Below, piece by piece: positions 1-9,151 of a DNA stretch of 64,000 bases. The notes under the pieces are model-generated. The model made no database searches. It was not told where the DNA came from and was given only the letters and a program-made list of their open reading frames with translations. The DNA comes from Clostridia bacterium. Lineage in GTDB: Bacteria > Bacillota > Clostridia > UBA1381 > UBA9506. The stretch lies in assembly GCA_017399695.1 (NCBI GenBank), contig JAFQBK010000004.1:1-64000 (forward strand), given 5' to 3'. Each line of letters starts with the position of its first letter. Within the stretch, counting starts at the first letter, position 1. The translations under genes and the position numbers were made by a program.

Positions 1-717
1 CCGGTGGTTATGACGAAGCAGGAGCTGGATTCGCTCTGTCAGCACTATGATACCAAACGGATTTTCCCCATTGTTCAGAACAGGACCAATGACTGCATCG
101 AAAAACTCAAAGAGATTGTGCAAAATGATAGGGAAATCGGCGAGCTAAAGGGCATTAAGGCCATTGTGACCTGGGCAAGAGATGCGGCGTATTATAATAG
201 CGACGACTGGCGGGGACAAAAGAACCGCGAGGGCGGCGGAGTCTTAATTAATCAGGCGATTCATGCGCTTGATTTAATGATGCTTTTTGGCGGAAAGGCA
301 ACCCGCGTGATGTCGTCGATGATGAATTATTCCCTAAAAGACGTCATAGATGTGGAAGACACGGTGAGTGCATTTATTCAGTTTGAAACGGGTGCAAAAG
401 GCGTGTTTTTTGCGACAAATGCCTATTCCCGTGATTCCGCTGTGGAGCTGGAACTGCATTTTGAAAACAGAGTATTTTTGTACGCAGACGGTAAGCTGTA
501 TGCAGACAAAAAGCTGATTTGTGAGGATTCCTCGGAATTTCTCGGGAAACAGTACTGGGGCAAAGGGCACTTAAAAACGCTGCATGATTATTACGTACAA
601 TCGTCAAAATTCTGTCTGGATGATGTGAAGCATACGATGGACGTATTGTTTGCTATCTATGAAAGTGCAGAGAAACAGACAGAGGTCATCTTACCTATCA
701 ATACTAAAACAACATGA
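1..717 (+). CDS. Gfo/Idh/MocA family oxidoreductase, 3' part (5' end outside window)
   Basis: The reading frame is open from the first base and ends at TGA 715-717, so the N-terminal Rossmann NAD(P)-binding half lies upstream of the window. The visible 237 residues match the C-terminal alpha/beta substrate domain of the Gfo/Idh/MocA family. They include the GGGVLINQAIHALDL-type segment that carries the catalytic-region His, followed by the beta-sheet domain. The ATG at position 4 is probably internal. Members oxidise or reduce sugars, inositols or related polyols with NAD(P); the substrate cannot be told from this half. No operon partner is visible downstream, where a tRNA follows after 270 bases. 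Confidence 0.85.
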   Translation, partial: PVVMTKQELDSLCQHYDTKRIFPIVQNRTNDCIEKLKEIVQNDREIGELKGIKAIVTWARDAAYYNSDDWRGQKNREGGGVLINQAIHALDLMMLFGGKATRVMSSMMNYSLKDVIDVEDTVSAFIQFETGAKGVFFATNAYSRDSAVELELHFENRVFLYADGKLYADKKLICEDSSEFLGKQYWGKGHLKTLHDYYVQSSKFCLDDVKHTMDVLFAIYESAEKQTEVILPINTKTT

Positions 718-841
718 ACAGGAAGTTATTGTTCTTTATAAAATAAATTCCCCCAACGTATTATGATATCGGGTAAACTGATTATCATAGCAGGATTTTG
801 CTGACTTTATACAATTTGGGTCGGTAAAAAAACGAAACCTG

Positions 842-870
842 TTGACAAGCATATTTTGCTGTGTTATAAT
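842..870 (+). promoter_or_regulatory. sigma-A promoter for tRNA-Val
   Basis: TTGACA at 842-847 and TATAAT at 865-870 with a 17-nt spacer, a perfect consensus. Transcription would begin near 877, leaving about 114 nt of leader before the tRNA. The rest of the 718-990 gap shows no gene and no clear terminator for the upstream oxidoreductase. Confidence 0.8.
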
Positions 871-990
871 AAACGAGGTCAATGGTCAGGTCAACAACCG
901 AGAAAAAGAATGGTTATTGTATGACGGATGATACATTAAATGATTATACGCAAATCAGCAAAATGTTGATTTACAGCTTAATATGCATAT

Positions 991-1067
991 GAGGGTATAG
1001 CTCAGTTGGTTAGAGTACTTGCTTGACATGCAAGGGGTCGGTGGTTCAAGTCCACTTATCCTCACCA
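991..1067 (+). tRNA. tRNA-Val (GAC)
   Basis: A full cloverleaf is visible. The acceptor GAGGGTA pairs with TATCCTC (one G-U), the D arm is GCTC/GAGT, and the anticodon stem CTTGC/GCAAG encloses loop TTGACAT with anticodon GAC. The T arm has TTCAAGT in its loop. The 3' CCA is encoded at 1065-1067. GAC reads GUC and GUU valine codons. It is a single-gene transcription unit with its own promoter and terminator. Confidence 0.95.
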
Positions 1068-1070
1068 AAG

Positions 1071-1108
1071 AAAAAAGTCTTGAAACAAAAGCGTTTCAAG
1101 ACTTTTTT
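1071..1108. terminator. bidirectional intrinsic terminator
   Basis: A perfect stem of about 16 bp has an A-run on the left and a T-run on the right: AAGTCTTGAAAC, 6-nt loop, GTTTCAAGACTT. It follows tRNA-Val immediately and lies just beyond the stop of the convergent citrate synthase gene, so it can serve both. Confidence 0.9.
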
Positions 1109-1121
1109 CTTTTGGTCTTTT

Positions 1122-2480
1122 TTATGTTCTGTCTTCCATCTTTTCATAGCATGCGTGCTTGGATACAGACTTATACGCCGGACGGATGATTTTTCCGGCG
1201 TTGACGATTTCTTCGATGCGGTGTGCGCTCCAACCTGCAATGCGCGAAACGGCAAACAGCGGAGTATAAAGCTCCTGCGGAAGATTGAGCATCCGATACA
1301 CAAAACCGGAATAAAAGTCAACGTTTGCGCTGACGCCTTTGTACATTTTGCGTACCGAGGCGATCACCTGCGGGGCTAAACGCTCGACATTTGCATAGAG
1401 CGCAAATTCTTCTTCCAGACCTTTTTCTTGCGCCAGCTTTTCTACATAGGATTTAAAGATGACGGCACGTGGGTCGGAAAGTGAGTAAACTGCGTGACCG
1501 ATACCGTAAATCAGACCGGAGCGGTCAAAGGCTTCTTTATTCAGCAGTTTTTCTAAGTAACAACTGATTTCATCCTCGTTTTTCCAGTCGGAAACATTTG
1601 CCTTGATATCCTCAAACATTTGCACAACCTTGATGTTTGCTCCGCCGTGACGCGGGCCTTTTAATGAGGCGAGTGACGCAACGGTGGAGGAGTAGGTATC
1701 CGTGCCCGAAGAGGTTACCACGTGCGTGGTAAAGGTGGAGTTATTACCACCGCCGTGTTCTGCGTGTAGTACTAAGGCAAGGTCTAAAATTTTTGCTTCA
1801 AGCTGTGTAAATTTATTGTTTTTCCGAAGCATACGCAAGATGTTTTCCGCGGTGGAAAATCCCGCTTTCGGCTGACGGATGACCAGACTTTTTTTCTTGT
1901 AGTAGTGCGAGTACGCGCGATAGCTGTAAACTGCGATGAGAGGCATCTGTGCAATCAACTGCATGGACTGACGGATGACATTTTCAATCGAGGTATTATC
2001 AGCATCTTTGTCGTAGGAGTAAAGTGTTAAAACGCCTTTGGATAACGCATTCATCAGGTCCCGACTGGGTGCGCTCATAATCGTATCACGAACAAACTCG
2101 TCGGGAAGCGTCATATATTCTGCTAAAAGTGCACGAAATTCGGTATATTCTTTCTCATTCGGGAGCCGACCGAACATCAAAAGATAGCAGACCTCTTCAA
2201 AACCATAGCGGTCTTCTTGGGTAAAGCCTGCCACGATGTCCTTGATATTGATGCCGCGGTAGTATAACTGCCCTTCGCAGGGAATCATATCGCTGTCTAC
2301 GGTGGTATAGGAAACAATTTCGGAAATATCTGTAAGGCCTGCCAAAACGCCTTTGCCGCTGATATCGCGCAGACCGCGCTTGACTTCATATTTGGAATAC
2401 AATTCCGGTTCGATCGAGCTCGTCTGTATCGCAGAGTCTTTCCAACCCCGAAACAGCTCTTGTTTCTTTTTGTCCGTCAT
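1122..2480 (-). CDS. gltA: citrate synthase
   Basis: A 452-residue citrate synthase condenses acetyl-CoA and oxaloacetate to citrate in the cytosol. The GIGHAVY motif with the active-site His is present near residue 325, as is a central HAEHGGGNNSTFT block carrying the other conserved His. The C-terminal AGWSAHRIEE segment contains the CoA/oxaloacetate-binding Arg region. It is somewhat longer at the N-terminus than Bacillus CitZ, as is common in Clostridia. The ATG start is preceded by a GAGG ribosome site. It stands alone with its own promoter. In an anaerobe it most likely feeds glutamate synthesis through an incomplete TCA branch, which would fit the gdhA in this window; that link is inference. 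Confidence 0.95.
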   Translation of the reverse strand: MTDKKKQELFRGWKDSAIQTSSIEPELYSKYEVKRGLRDISGKGVLAGLTDISEIVSYTTVDSDMIPCEGQLYYRGINIKDIVAGFTQEDRYGFEEVCYLLMFGRLPNEKEYTEFRALLAEYMTLPDEFVRDTIMSAPSRDLMNALSKGVLTLYSYDKDADNTSIENVIRQSMQLIAQMPLIAVYSYRAYSHYYKKKSLVIRQPKAGFSTAENILRMLRKNNKFTQLEAKILDLALVLHAEHGGGNNSTFTTHVVTSSGTDTYSSTVASLASLKGPRHGGANIKVVQMFEDIKANVSDWKNEDEISCYLEKLLNKEAFDRSGLIYGIGHAVYSLSDPRAVIFKSYVEKLAQEKGLEEEFALYANVERLAPQVIASVRKMYKGVSANVDFYSGFVYRMLNLPQELYTPLFAVSRIAGWSAHRIEEIVNAGKIIRPAYKSVSKHACYEKMEDRT

Positions 2481-2518
2481 GGTATTTCCTCACTTCCTCT
2501 TCTTTTTGTAGTGGATAT

Positions 2519-2547
2519 ATTATAACTGATGGCACATCAAAAATCAA
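2519..2547 (-). promoter_or_regulatory. sigma-A promoter for citrate synthase
   Basis: On the minus strand, TTGATT (2547-2542) and TATAAT (2524-2519) are separated by 17 nt, about 40 nt upstream of the citrate synthase start. Confidence 0.65.
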
Positions 2548-2579
2548 CAAGATGAAAATAGTTTTCATAAAATATTCAA

Positions 2580-2612
2580 AAACGGCGGAAATCAGATAGA
2601 TTTCCGCCGTTT
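2580..2612 (-). terminator. intrinsic terminator of spoIVA
   Basis: A 14-bp perfect stem (AAACGGCGGAAATC and its complement) with a short loop sits immediately after the spoIVA stop. It is followed on the minus strand by a T-rich stretch. Confidence 0.85.
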
Positions 2613-2614
2613 GC

Positions 2615-4099
2615 TTACAGAATGATACAAATCAAACCGCCGGAGCCCTCATTGATAATTTTGGTGAGGGTTTCCTGAAGCTTTAACTGTGCCTCTTCCG
2701 GCATCAATGACAGCTTGTTATGTAATCCTTCGTTGACCAGCTCGTGGAGCGACTTGCCAAAGATGTTGGACTGCCAGATTTGCTTCGGATCGGATTCAAA
2801 TTCTGAGAGGAGATAGTGAACCAGCTCCTCGGACTGTTTTTCCGTTCCAACAATCGGGCTGACCTCGGTTTCAATGTCTGCACGAATCATATGAATCGAC
2901 GGCGCAGAGGCTTTGAGTTTGACTCCAAAACGAGAACCCTGACGTACGATTTCCGGCTCCTCCAAATGGAGTTCGTCAATCGTCGGTGTGACGATGCCGT
3001 AACCTTTCTGCTCGACCTCGTGAAGTGCGTAGGCAATTTTGTCGTATTCCTTTTTCATTGTTGACAGTTCGGTAAGCAGTGAAAGTAATTTATCATCACC
3101 GTCAATATCGAAGCCGGAGCACTCTTTTACAATCTGATAAAACAGCTCCGGTCGGGTAGCGATTTTAATCTCTACAATTCCTTTTCCAAGGTCAATCTGC
3201 GCGATTTCAGCGGAATGAATATGCTCGTATTGGGAAATGCGCGCAAGCATCATTTCAATATCACAGATGCGTTCGACACCATCAGTTGCAGAAAGCAGAG
3301 CGTCATAAAGACCTTTTTTCAGCCAATGCGAGTCGTTTAGTGCATCTACCCACAAAGGTGTATCCAGACCGATTTCCTTGACAGGGAAGCGGAAGAGCAC
3401 CTTTTCCATAATTTCGTTGATTTTTTTCTCATCCATATTCGCGCAATCCACGCTCATTACCGGAACGCCGTATTCTTCTTCTAAATATGCGCGGAGATTT
3501 TCTGTTTCCGGCTGATCGGGATAGCGTGTGTTTAATAAGACCACGAAAGGCTTATCAATTTCTTTCAGCTCATTTACCACTCTTCGCTCTGCCTCAGCAT
3601 AGTCTGCACGGGGGATATCGGTCACAGAACCATCGGTTGTAATAACGAGACCGATGGTAGAGTGCTCACGGATGACTTTTTGCGTACCGATTTCTGCAGC
3701 AGTCTCAAAAGGAATCGGGTCACTTGCCCAGGGTGTATGTACCATGCGTGGCGCATCCTCTTCCATATGCCCCTGTGCACCGTCGACGATGTATCCGACG
3801 CAGTCAATCATACGTACGTTCATTTTCGTTGCATCGGATTCTCCCAAAGCAATCGAAACGGCTTCGTTCGGGATAAATTTCGGTTCGGTGGTCATAATGG
3901 TTTTTCCTGCCGCGCTTTGTGGCAGTTCATCTTTTGCACGCTCTTTTGAGTAGCTGTTTTCAATCTTCGGGATGACCAAAAGGTCCATAAACTTTTGAAT
4001 AAAAGTTGATTTTCCCGTACGCACGGGGCCGACAACGCCGATATAAATATCCCCTTGCGTTCTTTCTGCAATATCTGCATATATATTGTATCCTTCCAA
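2615..4099 (-). CDS. spoIVA: stage IV sporulation protein A
   Basis: SpoIVA is the ATPase that polymerises on the outer forespore membrane and anchors the spore coat. The 494 residues match the usual length of about 492. The N-terminal NTPase domain has Walker A GPVRTGKST near residue 24 and a DCVGY block that serves as switch/Walker B near residue 99. A middle domain follows, and the C-terminus ends in the hydrophobic LICIIL-type tail needed for membrane targeting. The start is a TTG: GGAGG lies 8 nt upstream and the family N-terminus MEGYNIYADIAERTQG follows. This is one of the firmest markers that the organism forms endospores. Confidence 0.98.
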   Translation of the reverse strand: MEGYNIYADIAERTQGDIYIGVVGPVRTGKSTFIQKFMDLLVIPKIENSYSKERAKDELPQSAAGKTIMTTEPKFIPNEAVSIALGESDATKMNVRMIDCVGYIVDGAQGHMEEDAPRMVHTPWASDPIPFETAAEIGTQKVIREHSTIGLVITTDGSVTDIPRADYAEAERRVVNELKEIDKPFVVLLNTRYPDQPETENLRAYLEEEYGVPVMSVDCANMDEKKINEIMEKVLFRFPVKEIGLDTPLWVDALNDSHWLKKGLYDALLSATDGVERICDIEMMLARISQYEHIHSAEIAQIDLGKGIVEIKIATRPELFYQIVKECSGFDIDGDDKLLSLLTELSTMKKEYDKIAYALHEVEQKGYGIVTPTIDELHLEEPEIVRQGSRFGVKLKASAPSIHMIRADIETEVSPIVGTEKQSEELVHYLLSEFESDPKQIWQSNIFGKSLHELVNEGLHNKLSLMPEEAQLKLQETLTKIINEGSGGLICIIL

Positions 4100-4138
4100 T
4101 GTGTGTGCCTCCTTTTCTTCGATTCCGCTTTTTCAATA

Positions 4139-4169
4139 TATGTATATTGGGTGCTTGTATCCTTTATGC
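4139..4169 (-). promoter_or_regulatory. possible sigma-E type promoter of spoIVA
   Basis: Upstream of spoIVA, on the minus strand, GCATAAA (4169-4163) is followed after 16 nt by TATACATA (4146-4139). This resembles the mother-cell sigma-E pattern (KCATATT, then CATACANT). The match is partial; sigma-E control of spoIVA is known in Bacillus and is inferred here. Confidence 0.35.
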
Positions 4170-4224
4170 CCCTTTTTTTATAAAAAAATACCTTTTTCTT
4201 AAAAAGTGCCGATTGGGCTTTTGT

Positions 4225-4253
4225 TTGACATTTATTCCACGCCGTAGTATAAT
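4225..4253 (+). promoter_or_regulatory. sigma-A promoter of the methionine operon
   Basis: TTGACA (4225-4230), 17-nt spacer and TATAAT (4248-4253), with the metF start 24 nt further on. No SAM, T-box or cobalamin riboswitch fits in this short leader. Confidence 0.8.
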
Positions 4254-4277
4254 TTAGGAAGAAAAGGGGAGATAGGA

Positions 4278-5144
4278 ATGAATATCAGTAAATTATTCGG
4301 AAAAAAGAAAACCGTATATTCCTTTGAAGTATTTCCACCGAAAAAGCAAAGCTCGATTGATACGGTTTACGATACCTTAGAGTCGCTCGGCGATTTGTCT
4401 CCGGACTATATCAGTGTAACATACGGTGCGGGCGGCAGTGTGCGTGAAAATAAGACCGCAGAGCTTGCCAAGATGATTAAGGAAAAGCTGAAAATTGAGC
4501 CACTCGCACATTTAAGCGGAATCAACTCCACCAAAGAAGAAGTGTTGACGGTACTCAATCATTTAAAAGAACTGAATGTAAAAAATATACTGGCGCTACG
4601 GGGCGACGTGTCAAAGGATAGCGCCCCGGTCGGCGATTTTCGCTATGCTAAGGATTTGATTCGATTTATTAAAGAGCAGGGCGATTTCCGTATTGCTGCA
4701 GCGTGCTATCCGGAAAAGCATTTAGAGGCAAAAACGCTCGAGGAAGATATTCAGCACCTGAAGGAAAAAACGGATTTGGGCGTAGGGCACTTGGTAACTC
4801 AGCTCTTTTTCGATAACGGAAATTTCTATGATTTTATGGATAAGATTCGCCAAAAGGGCATTCATGTCCCTGTAACTGCGGGAATTATGCCGATTACCAG
4901 TAAAACGCAGATTGAAAAGATGGTCAATATGTGCGGCGCTAGGATTCCTGAGGCCTGCCGGAAAATGATTGAGCACTATGGCGATGACCCAATAGCCATG
5001 CGCGATGCCGGTATTATCTATGCGACCAATCAGATCATGGACCTGGTAGCAAACGGTGTCCAGGGCATTCATATCTATACGATGAACAACCCCTATGTTG
5101 CCCGTAAAATTACGCTTTCCATCGGGAGCTTGATTTATGATTAA
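4278..5144 (+). CDS. metF: methylenetetrahydrofolate reductase
   Basis: MetF reduces 5,10-methylene-THF to 5-methyl-THF, the methyl donor for methionine synthase. At 288 residues it has the length of single-domain bacterial MetF. The N-terminus YSFEVFPPKK carries the catalytic Glu, followed by YISVTYGAGGS and the LALRGD block typical of the FAD-binding TIM barrel. GGGAGATAGGA precedes the ATG. It overlaps the next gene by 8 nt and heads a three-gene operon with the reactivation-domain gene and metH, so the operon makes and uses the methyl donor. Confidence 0.96.
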   Translation: MNISKLFGKKKTVYSFEVFPPKKQSSIDTVYDTLESLGDLSPDYISVTYGAGGSVRENKTAELAKMIKEKLKIEPLAHLSGINSTKEEVLTVLNHLKELNVKNILALRGDVSKDSAPVGDFRYAKDLIRFIKEQGDFRIAAACYPEKHLEAKTLEEDIQHLKEKTDLGVGHLVTQLFFDNGNFYDFMDKIRQKGIHVPVTAGIMPITSKTQIEKMVNMCGARIPEACRKMIEHYGDDPIAMRDAGIIYATNQIMDLVANGVQGIHIYTMNNPYVARKITLSIGSLIYD

Positions 5145-5787
5145 ACATATTTGTGAAGAAGAGGTACTGCGCTACTTGGGCTATCCGTCCCGAAAAGCAG
5201 CAGATTCTGCGACTCTTTCTCTGATTGAGGAGTGCAAACAGGAACTGGTTTCGTCGGTTCGGCCAAAAACCGTTTATCGACGTTTGGGAATTACATTTTC
5301 AGAAGATGCGGTCTGCGTGAATCATTCCGACATACATTTTTTGGGCAAATCCATTTACCGTCATCTGTCGGGAGCAAACGAATGTATCGTGATGGCGGCA
5401 ACGCTCGGGAATGAGGCAGAGCGTATCATACAAAAAGCACAGATTTTTTCTGCCGCAAAGGGACTTGTCATGGATGCCTGTGCGACGGCATTTGTCGAGG
5501 CGGTTTGTGATTGTTTAGAAAAAGAAATTAATCAGAAAGAGGGCATCTGCAATTTCCGTTTCAGCCCCGGGTATGGGGATTTTCCTATTACACAGCAAAA
5601 GGAAATTTTATCTTTACTGGACGCAGAAAAGCGCATTGGTCTTTATACAAACGATGCGCACCTGTTGATTCCGAGAAAATCCGTAACCGCGGTTTTGGCG
5701 CTGGGGAAGAACGAAAAAATGACGGAGAATAAGTGCGACCAATGCGCGAATAAAGAAGGGTGTGCATTTCGAAACTATGAAAGCTGA
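5137..5787 (+). CDS. methionine synthase activation-domain protein (stand-alone)
   Basis: 216 residues match the AdoMet-binding reactivation domain that in E. coli is the C-terminus of MetH. The diagnostic RFSPGYGDFP motif is at about residue 148. It is expected to support reductive methylation of oxidised cob(II)alamin. The C-terminus adds a small cysteine cluster (CDQCANKEGCAF) that may bind metal. It lies between metF and metH, overlapping both, and metH here lacks this domain, so the two proteins probably work as a split enzyme. Confidence 0.9.
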   Translation: MIKHICEEEVLRYLGYPSRKAADSATLSLIEECKQELVSSVRPKTVYRRLGITFSEDAVCVNHSDIHFLGKSIYRHLSGANECIVMAATLGNEAERIIQKAQIFSAAKGLVMDACATAFVEAVCDCLEKEINQKEGICNFRFSPGYGDFPITQQKEILSLLDAEKRIGLYTNDAHLLIPRKSVTAVLALGKNEKMTENKCDQCANKEGCAFRNYES

Positions 5788-8161
5788 TTTATTAAAAAAA
5801 CTCGGTACAGAGCTTTTGTTTTTTGACGGAGCGTTTGGTACAGAACTCCAAAAAAAAGGTCTTAAGCTGGGCGAAATTCCGGAAACATTAAATATCACGC
5901 GTCCGGAGGTGGTACGCGAAATTCACGAAAGCTACCGTAGGGCAGGGGCGGATATTCTGGCGGCAAACACCTTTGGTGCTAACCGCTTAAAGCTTGCGAA
6001 AACAGACTATAGTGTTTCCGAAGTGGTGACTTCTGCACTTTCTATTGCGAAAGATGTCATAAAAGAAGATGGGTATGTTGCGCTGGATGTAGGTCCTTTG
6101 GGCGAGCTGTTGGCTCCGGTAGGAACGCTTTCTGCTGAGGATGCCTACGATATTTTTCGGGAAATTATGGTTTTGGGAGAGCAAAATGGTGCGGATTTGA
6201 TACTGATTGAAACGATGACCGATGTATCGGAACTCAAAACGGCACTGCTTGCGGCGAAAGAAAACACCTCACTTCCCGTGTTCTGCTCGATGAGCTTTGA
6301 AGAAAACGGACGAACCTTTATGGGTACGTCGGTTTCTGCTATGGCACTCACACTTGAGGCACTGTGTGATGCGATTGGAATTAACTGCTCTCTGGGGCCG
6401 AAGGAGATTCTTCCTTTGGCAGAAGAGCTTGCAAAATATACGAAAAAACCGATATTTGTCCAGCCGAATGCAGGACTTCCGCATGTGGAAAACGGCGTGA
6501 CCTGCTTTGATGTATCCGCGGACGAATTTTCCGAGCTGATGCTTTTATATCAAAACATCGGCGTCTGTGCATTTGGCGGTTGCTGCGGTACGACGCCTGC
6601 GCATATTGAAAAGATTGTGGAAAAACTGAAAGGTCTAACGCCTATCGTGCGCCATCCCGAAGGACAAACGCGCCTTTGCTCTGCAACAAAAACTGTTACT
6701 GTTGATAGCGTGCGCGTGATTGGTGAGCGCATTAATCCTACAGGGAAAAAACGCTTAAAGGAAGCTTTAAAAGATAAGGATATGGATTATATTCTGCGTC
6801 AGGCGCTGGAGCAGCAGGAGGCGGGCGCAGAGATTTTGGATGTGAATGTCGGTCTGCCCGAGATTGACGAAAAGGCGATGATGGCAGAAGTGATCACGGC
6901 GCTCCAGACCGTGACCGACCTGCCGCTTCAGATTGACTCGACCAAAGCAGAGGTCATTGAGGCAGGGCTTCGGGCATGCTCCGGAAAGCCGATTGTCAAT
7001 TCCGTCAATGGTGAGGACAAGGTTTTAGATGAAATTTTGCCGCTGGTAAAAAAATACGGCGCTTTGGTACTTGGTCTTACCTTGGATGAAAACGGAATTC
7101 CGAAAAAAGCAGAGGACAGAGTTAAAATTGCAGAAAAGATATTAAACCGTGCACTTTCCTACGGTATTCCGAAAGAAGATGTTTTGATTGACTGCCTGAC
7201 GCTGACTGTTTCGGCACAGCAGGAGGATGCCAAAGAAACACTCCGTGCGGTGCGGATGGTCAAAGAACAGTTAGGACTTAAGACAGTGCTCGGTGTGTCC
7301 AATATTTCCTTTGGACTTCCGAGGAGAGATATTGTCAATGAGGTCTTTTTGGCAGAGGCGCTTTCGGCAGGACTTGACCTTCCGATTATCAATCCCAACA
7401 GCGAGGGAATGCGAAAGGTGATTGATGCACATCGGGTGCTTCATAATATCGACAAGGGCGCAGAAAATTATATTGAGCGGTATAAAGATACCGTAGCGCA
7501 GGAGGGAGCAACCCAAAAAACAGAGTCGCCGCAAGAGGAAACGCAAGAGGGTCTTATCTCTGTTGTAGTGCGTGGTCTTCGTGACGAGGCGCGCGCGGAA
7601 ACAGAAAAGCTGCTTGCTAAGGCAGACGAAATGACGGTCATTAACAACTACCTCATCCCTGCACTCGATATGGTCGGTGAGCGTTATGAGAAAGGTAGTA
7701 TTTTCCTGCCACAGCTCATTTCTTCGGCGGAAACGGTCAAGGTCTCCTTTGATGTGCTCAAAGAGCGGATGAAAACGGATCGTGAGAGCATCAGCAAGGG
7801 CACGATTGTCCTTGCAACTGTCAAAGGTGATATCCACGATATCGGGAAAAATATCGTAAAGGTCATTTTGGAAAACTATGGCTACCGCATCATTGATTTG
7901 GGTCGCGACGTAGCAAAGGAAGCCATTTTGGAGGCGGTGGAAAAATATCAGGCTCCGCTACTGGGCTTAAGCGCGCTGATGACCACAACGGTTAAGAGCA
8001 TGGAAGAAACCATTTCATTGGTGAAAGCAAAATGTCCGCAGACGAAAATTATGGTCGGCGGCGCAGTGCTCACGGAAGATTATGCAAAGCAAATCGGTGC
8101 AGACTTTTATGCAAAAGATGCAAAAGTCGCAGCAGAGGTAGCGAAAAAAGTGTTTGAATAA
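5762..8161 (+). CDS. metH: cobalamin-dependent methionine synthase, without activation domain
   Basis: Up to 799 residues. Domains in order: homocysteine methyltransferase (about 10-300, with zinc ligands in the GGCCGTTP block), pterin-binding (about 310-560, starting near VRVIGERINPTGK), a B12 cap (about 590-680), and a cobalamin-binding Rossmann domain (about 690-799). The last has the DIHDIGKNIV motif whose His is the lower axial cobalt ligand. There is no C-terminal AdoMet domain; that function is in the preceding gene. Two starts are possible: GTG at 5762, very close to AGAAGGG, or ATG at 5777, which begins MKADLLKKLG like relatives. I think 5777 is at least as likely. Confidence 0.96.
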   Translation: MHFETMKADLLKKLGTELLFFDGAFGTELQKKGLKLGEIPETLNITRPEVVREIHESYRRAGADILAANTFGANRLKLAKTDYSVSEVVTSALSIAKDVIKEDGYVALDVGPLGELLAPVGTLSAEDAYDIFREIMVLGEQNGADLILIETMTDVSELKTALLAAKENTSLPVFCSMSFEENGRTFMGTSVSAMALTLEALCDAIGINCSLGPKEILPLAEELAKYTKKPIFVQPNAGLPHVENGVTCFDVSADEFSELMLLYQNIGVCAFGGCCGTTPAHIEKIVEKLKGLTPIVRHPEGQTRLCSATKTVTVDSVRVIGERINPTGKKRLKEALKDKDMDYILRQALEQQEAGAEILDVNVGLPEIDEKAMMAEVITALQTVTDLPLQIDSTKAEVIEAGLRACSGKPIVNSVNGEDKVLDEILPLVKKYGALVLGLTLDENGIPKKAEDRVKIAEKILNRALSYGIPKEDVLIDCLTLTVSAQQEDAKETLRAVRMVKEQLGLKTVLGVSNISFGLPRRDIVNEVFLAEALSAGLDLPIINPNSEGMRKVIDAHRVLHNIDKGAENYIERYKDTVAQEGATQKTESPQEETQEGLISVVVRGLRDEARAETEKLLAKADEMTVINNYLIPALDMVGERYEKGSIFLPQLISSAETVKVSFDVLKERMKTDRESISKGTIVLATVKGDIHDIGKNIVKVILENYGYRIIDLGRDVAKEAILEAVEKYQAPLLGLSALMTTTVKSMEETISLVKAKCPQTKIMVGGAVLTEDYAKQIGADFYAKDAKVAAEVAKKVFE

Positions 8162-8164
8162 GAA

Positions 8165-8198
8165 AAAAGGGCTGTGACCGTATGGTCACAGCCCTTTT
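8165..8198. terminator. intrinsic terminator after metH
   Basis: AAAAGGGCTGTGACC, GTAT loop, then the perfect complement ending in TTTT. The right arm contains the stop codon of the convergent AraC-type gene, so the hairpin can serve both directions. Confidence 0.88.
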
Positions 8199-9028
8199 CT
8201 GTACGCCGACGGCGTGGTTTCTGTTTTCGCCTTAAAGGTTTTGATAAAATAGCTCAAATCGTTAAACCCGCAGGTATAAGCGATATTCGTAATGGAATCA
8301 TCCGTTTCGGTAAGCAGCTGTTTGGCACGCTCGATGCGGTGTGCGGTCAGGTACTCAAACGGGGTCTGGTGCGTCAGTTCCTTAAAGGCAGAGCAGAAAT
8401 ATTTGGAGGACATTCCTGCCGCCTCGGAAATCTCTTCTAAAGAAAGCTGCTGCTGATAATTTTTTCTCATATAGGAAATGGCTTTTTTCAGTTTAACAAT
8501 TCGCTTGTCGCACGGGGAATAGGGAAGGGCGATCTGATTCTGATACCGTCCTTTTTTGATGATGGCTCCAAAAAGGCCGTAGAGCGCGGCAATAACCTCG
8601 ATATGGTAATAATCGTAGGTTGTTTTCAGGGAATCAAACAAGCGGTTTGCAGCAGTTATAATTTCTTCGTCGTCGGAATATACCTCATCTAAAAGGATAT
8701 TGCCGGAAAGCAACTCCTCACAAAAACTGCGTGTTTGCGAAACGGGTGAAAACAGACCCTCCGGCTGAAACACTATCGCCTCATAGATACATTCCGACGG
8801 TTGTGCGCCATGAACAAAATCAGGATTGATGATAGCGATAGAGCCTTGCGCGAGCCGGTGTTCCGCATTATTAATATTGAGCGTCAGTTCGCCCTCAAGA
8901 ACTCGGATAATTTCGACCGCGCTGTGCCAGTGATGCGCCATATGATAGCGGGGATGATGCTCGTCTAAACGGTAGAGCTCAATGGTAAATTCACCGGTTC
9001 CGCGGTGCAGAATTTCATTATAGGCCAT
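8186..9028 (-). CDS. AraC family transcriptional regulator
   Basis: 280 residues: an N-terminal cupin-like sensor (about 20-130, with an HHWHSAVEI metal/sugar-pocket type segment) and a C-terminal double helix-turn-helix (about 175-278, including SLEEISEAAGMSSKYFCSAFKE and the FNDLSYFIKTFK signature). GGAGG lies 7 nt before the ATG. It diverges from fucI across a 123-bp gap, which suggests it is a sugar-responsive regulator of fucI; that is inference from position. Confidence 0.9.
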   Translation of the reverse strand: MAYNEILHRGTGEFTIELYRLDEHHPRYHMAHHWHSAVEIIRVLEGELTLNINNAEHRLAQGSIAIINPDFVHGAQPSECIYEAIVFQPEGLFSPVSQTRSFCEELLSGNILLDEVYSDDEEIITAANRLFDSLKTTYDYYHIEVIAALYGLFGAIIKKGRYQNQIALPYSPCDKRIVKLKKAISYMRKNYQQQLSLEEISEAAGMSSKYFCSAFKELTHQTPFEYLTAHRIERAKQLLTETDDSITNIAYTCGFNDLSYFIKTFKAKTETTPSAYRKGL

Positions 9029-9151
9029 AGTTCCTCCAAAATCTGAATATTATTATACTTTAGTCTATTATATTACAAGTATTAAGGAGAAATCAAGTAT
9101 AAAATTATAATTAACAGAGATAAAATTTTATTTGCATAGGAGGTTTTTATC
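9029..9151. promoter_or_regulatory. divergent AraC-gene/fucI intergenic region
   Basis: This 123-bp, very AT-rich gap separates the regulator and fucI starts. It must hold both promoters and the AraC-type sites. Several TATAAT-like words occur around 9102-9113. I could not fix a unique -35/-10 pair or a direct-repeat operator by eye. The fucI ribosome site AGGAGG is at about 9139-9144. Confidence 0.4.

Noticed and set aside
921..992. 23-codon frame in the leader of tRNA-Val
   Set aside because: Weak ribosome site, runs into the first base pairs of the tRNA, no similarity to known leader peptides.
1023..1379. 118-codon frame on the plus strand over tRNA-Val and the end of citrate synthase
   Set aside because: It reads through a tRNA and a terminator hairpin and is antisense to a clear gene.
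7271..7837. 188-codon minus-strand frame inside metH
   Set aside because: Antisense to a conserved enzyme; no family resemblance and no ribosome site.
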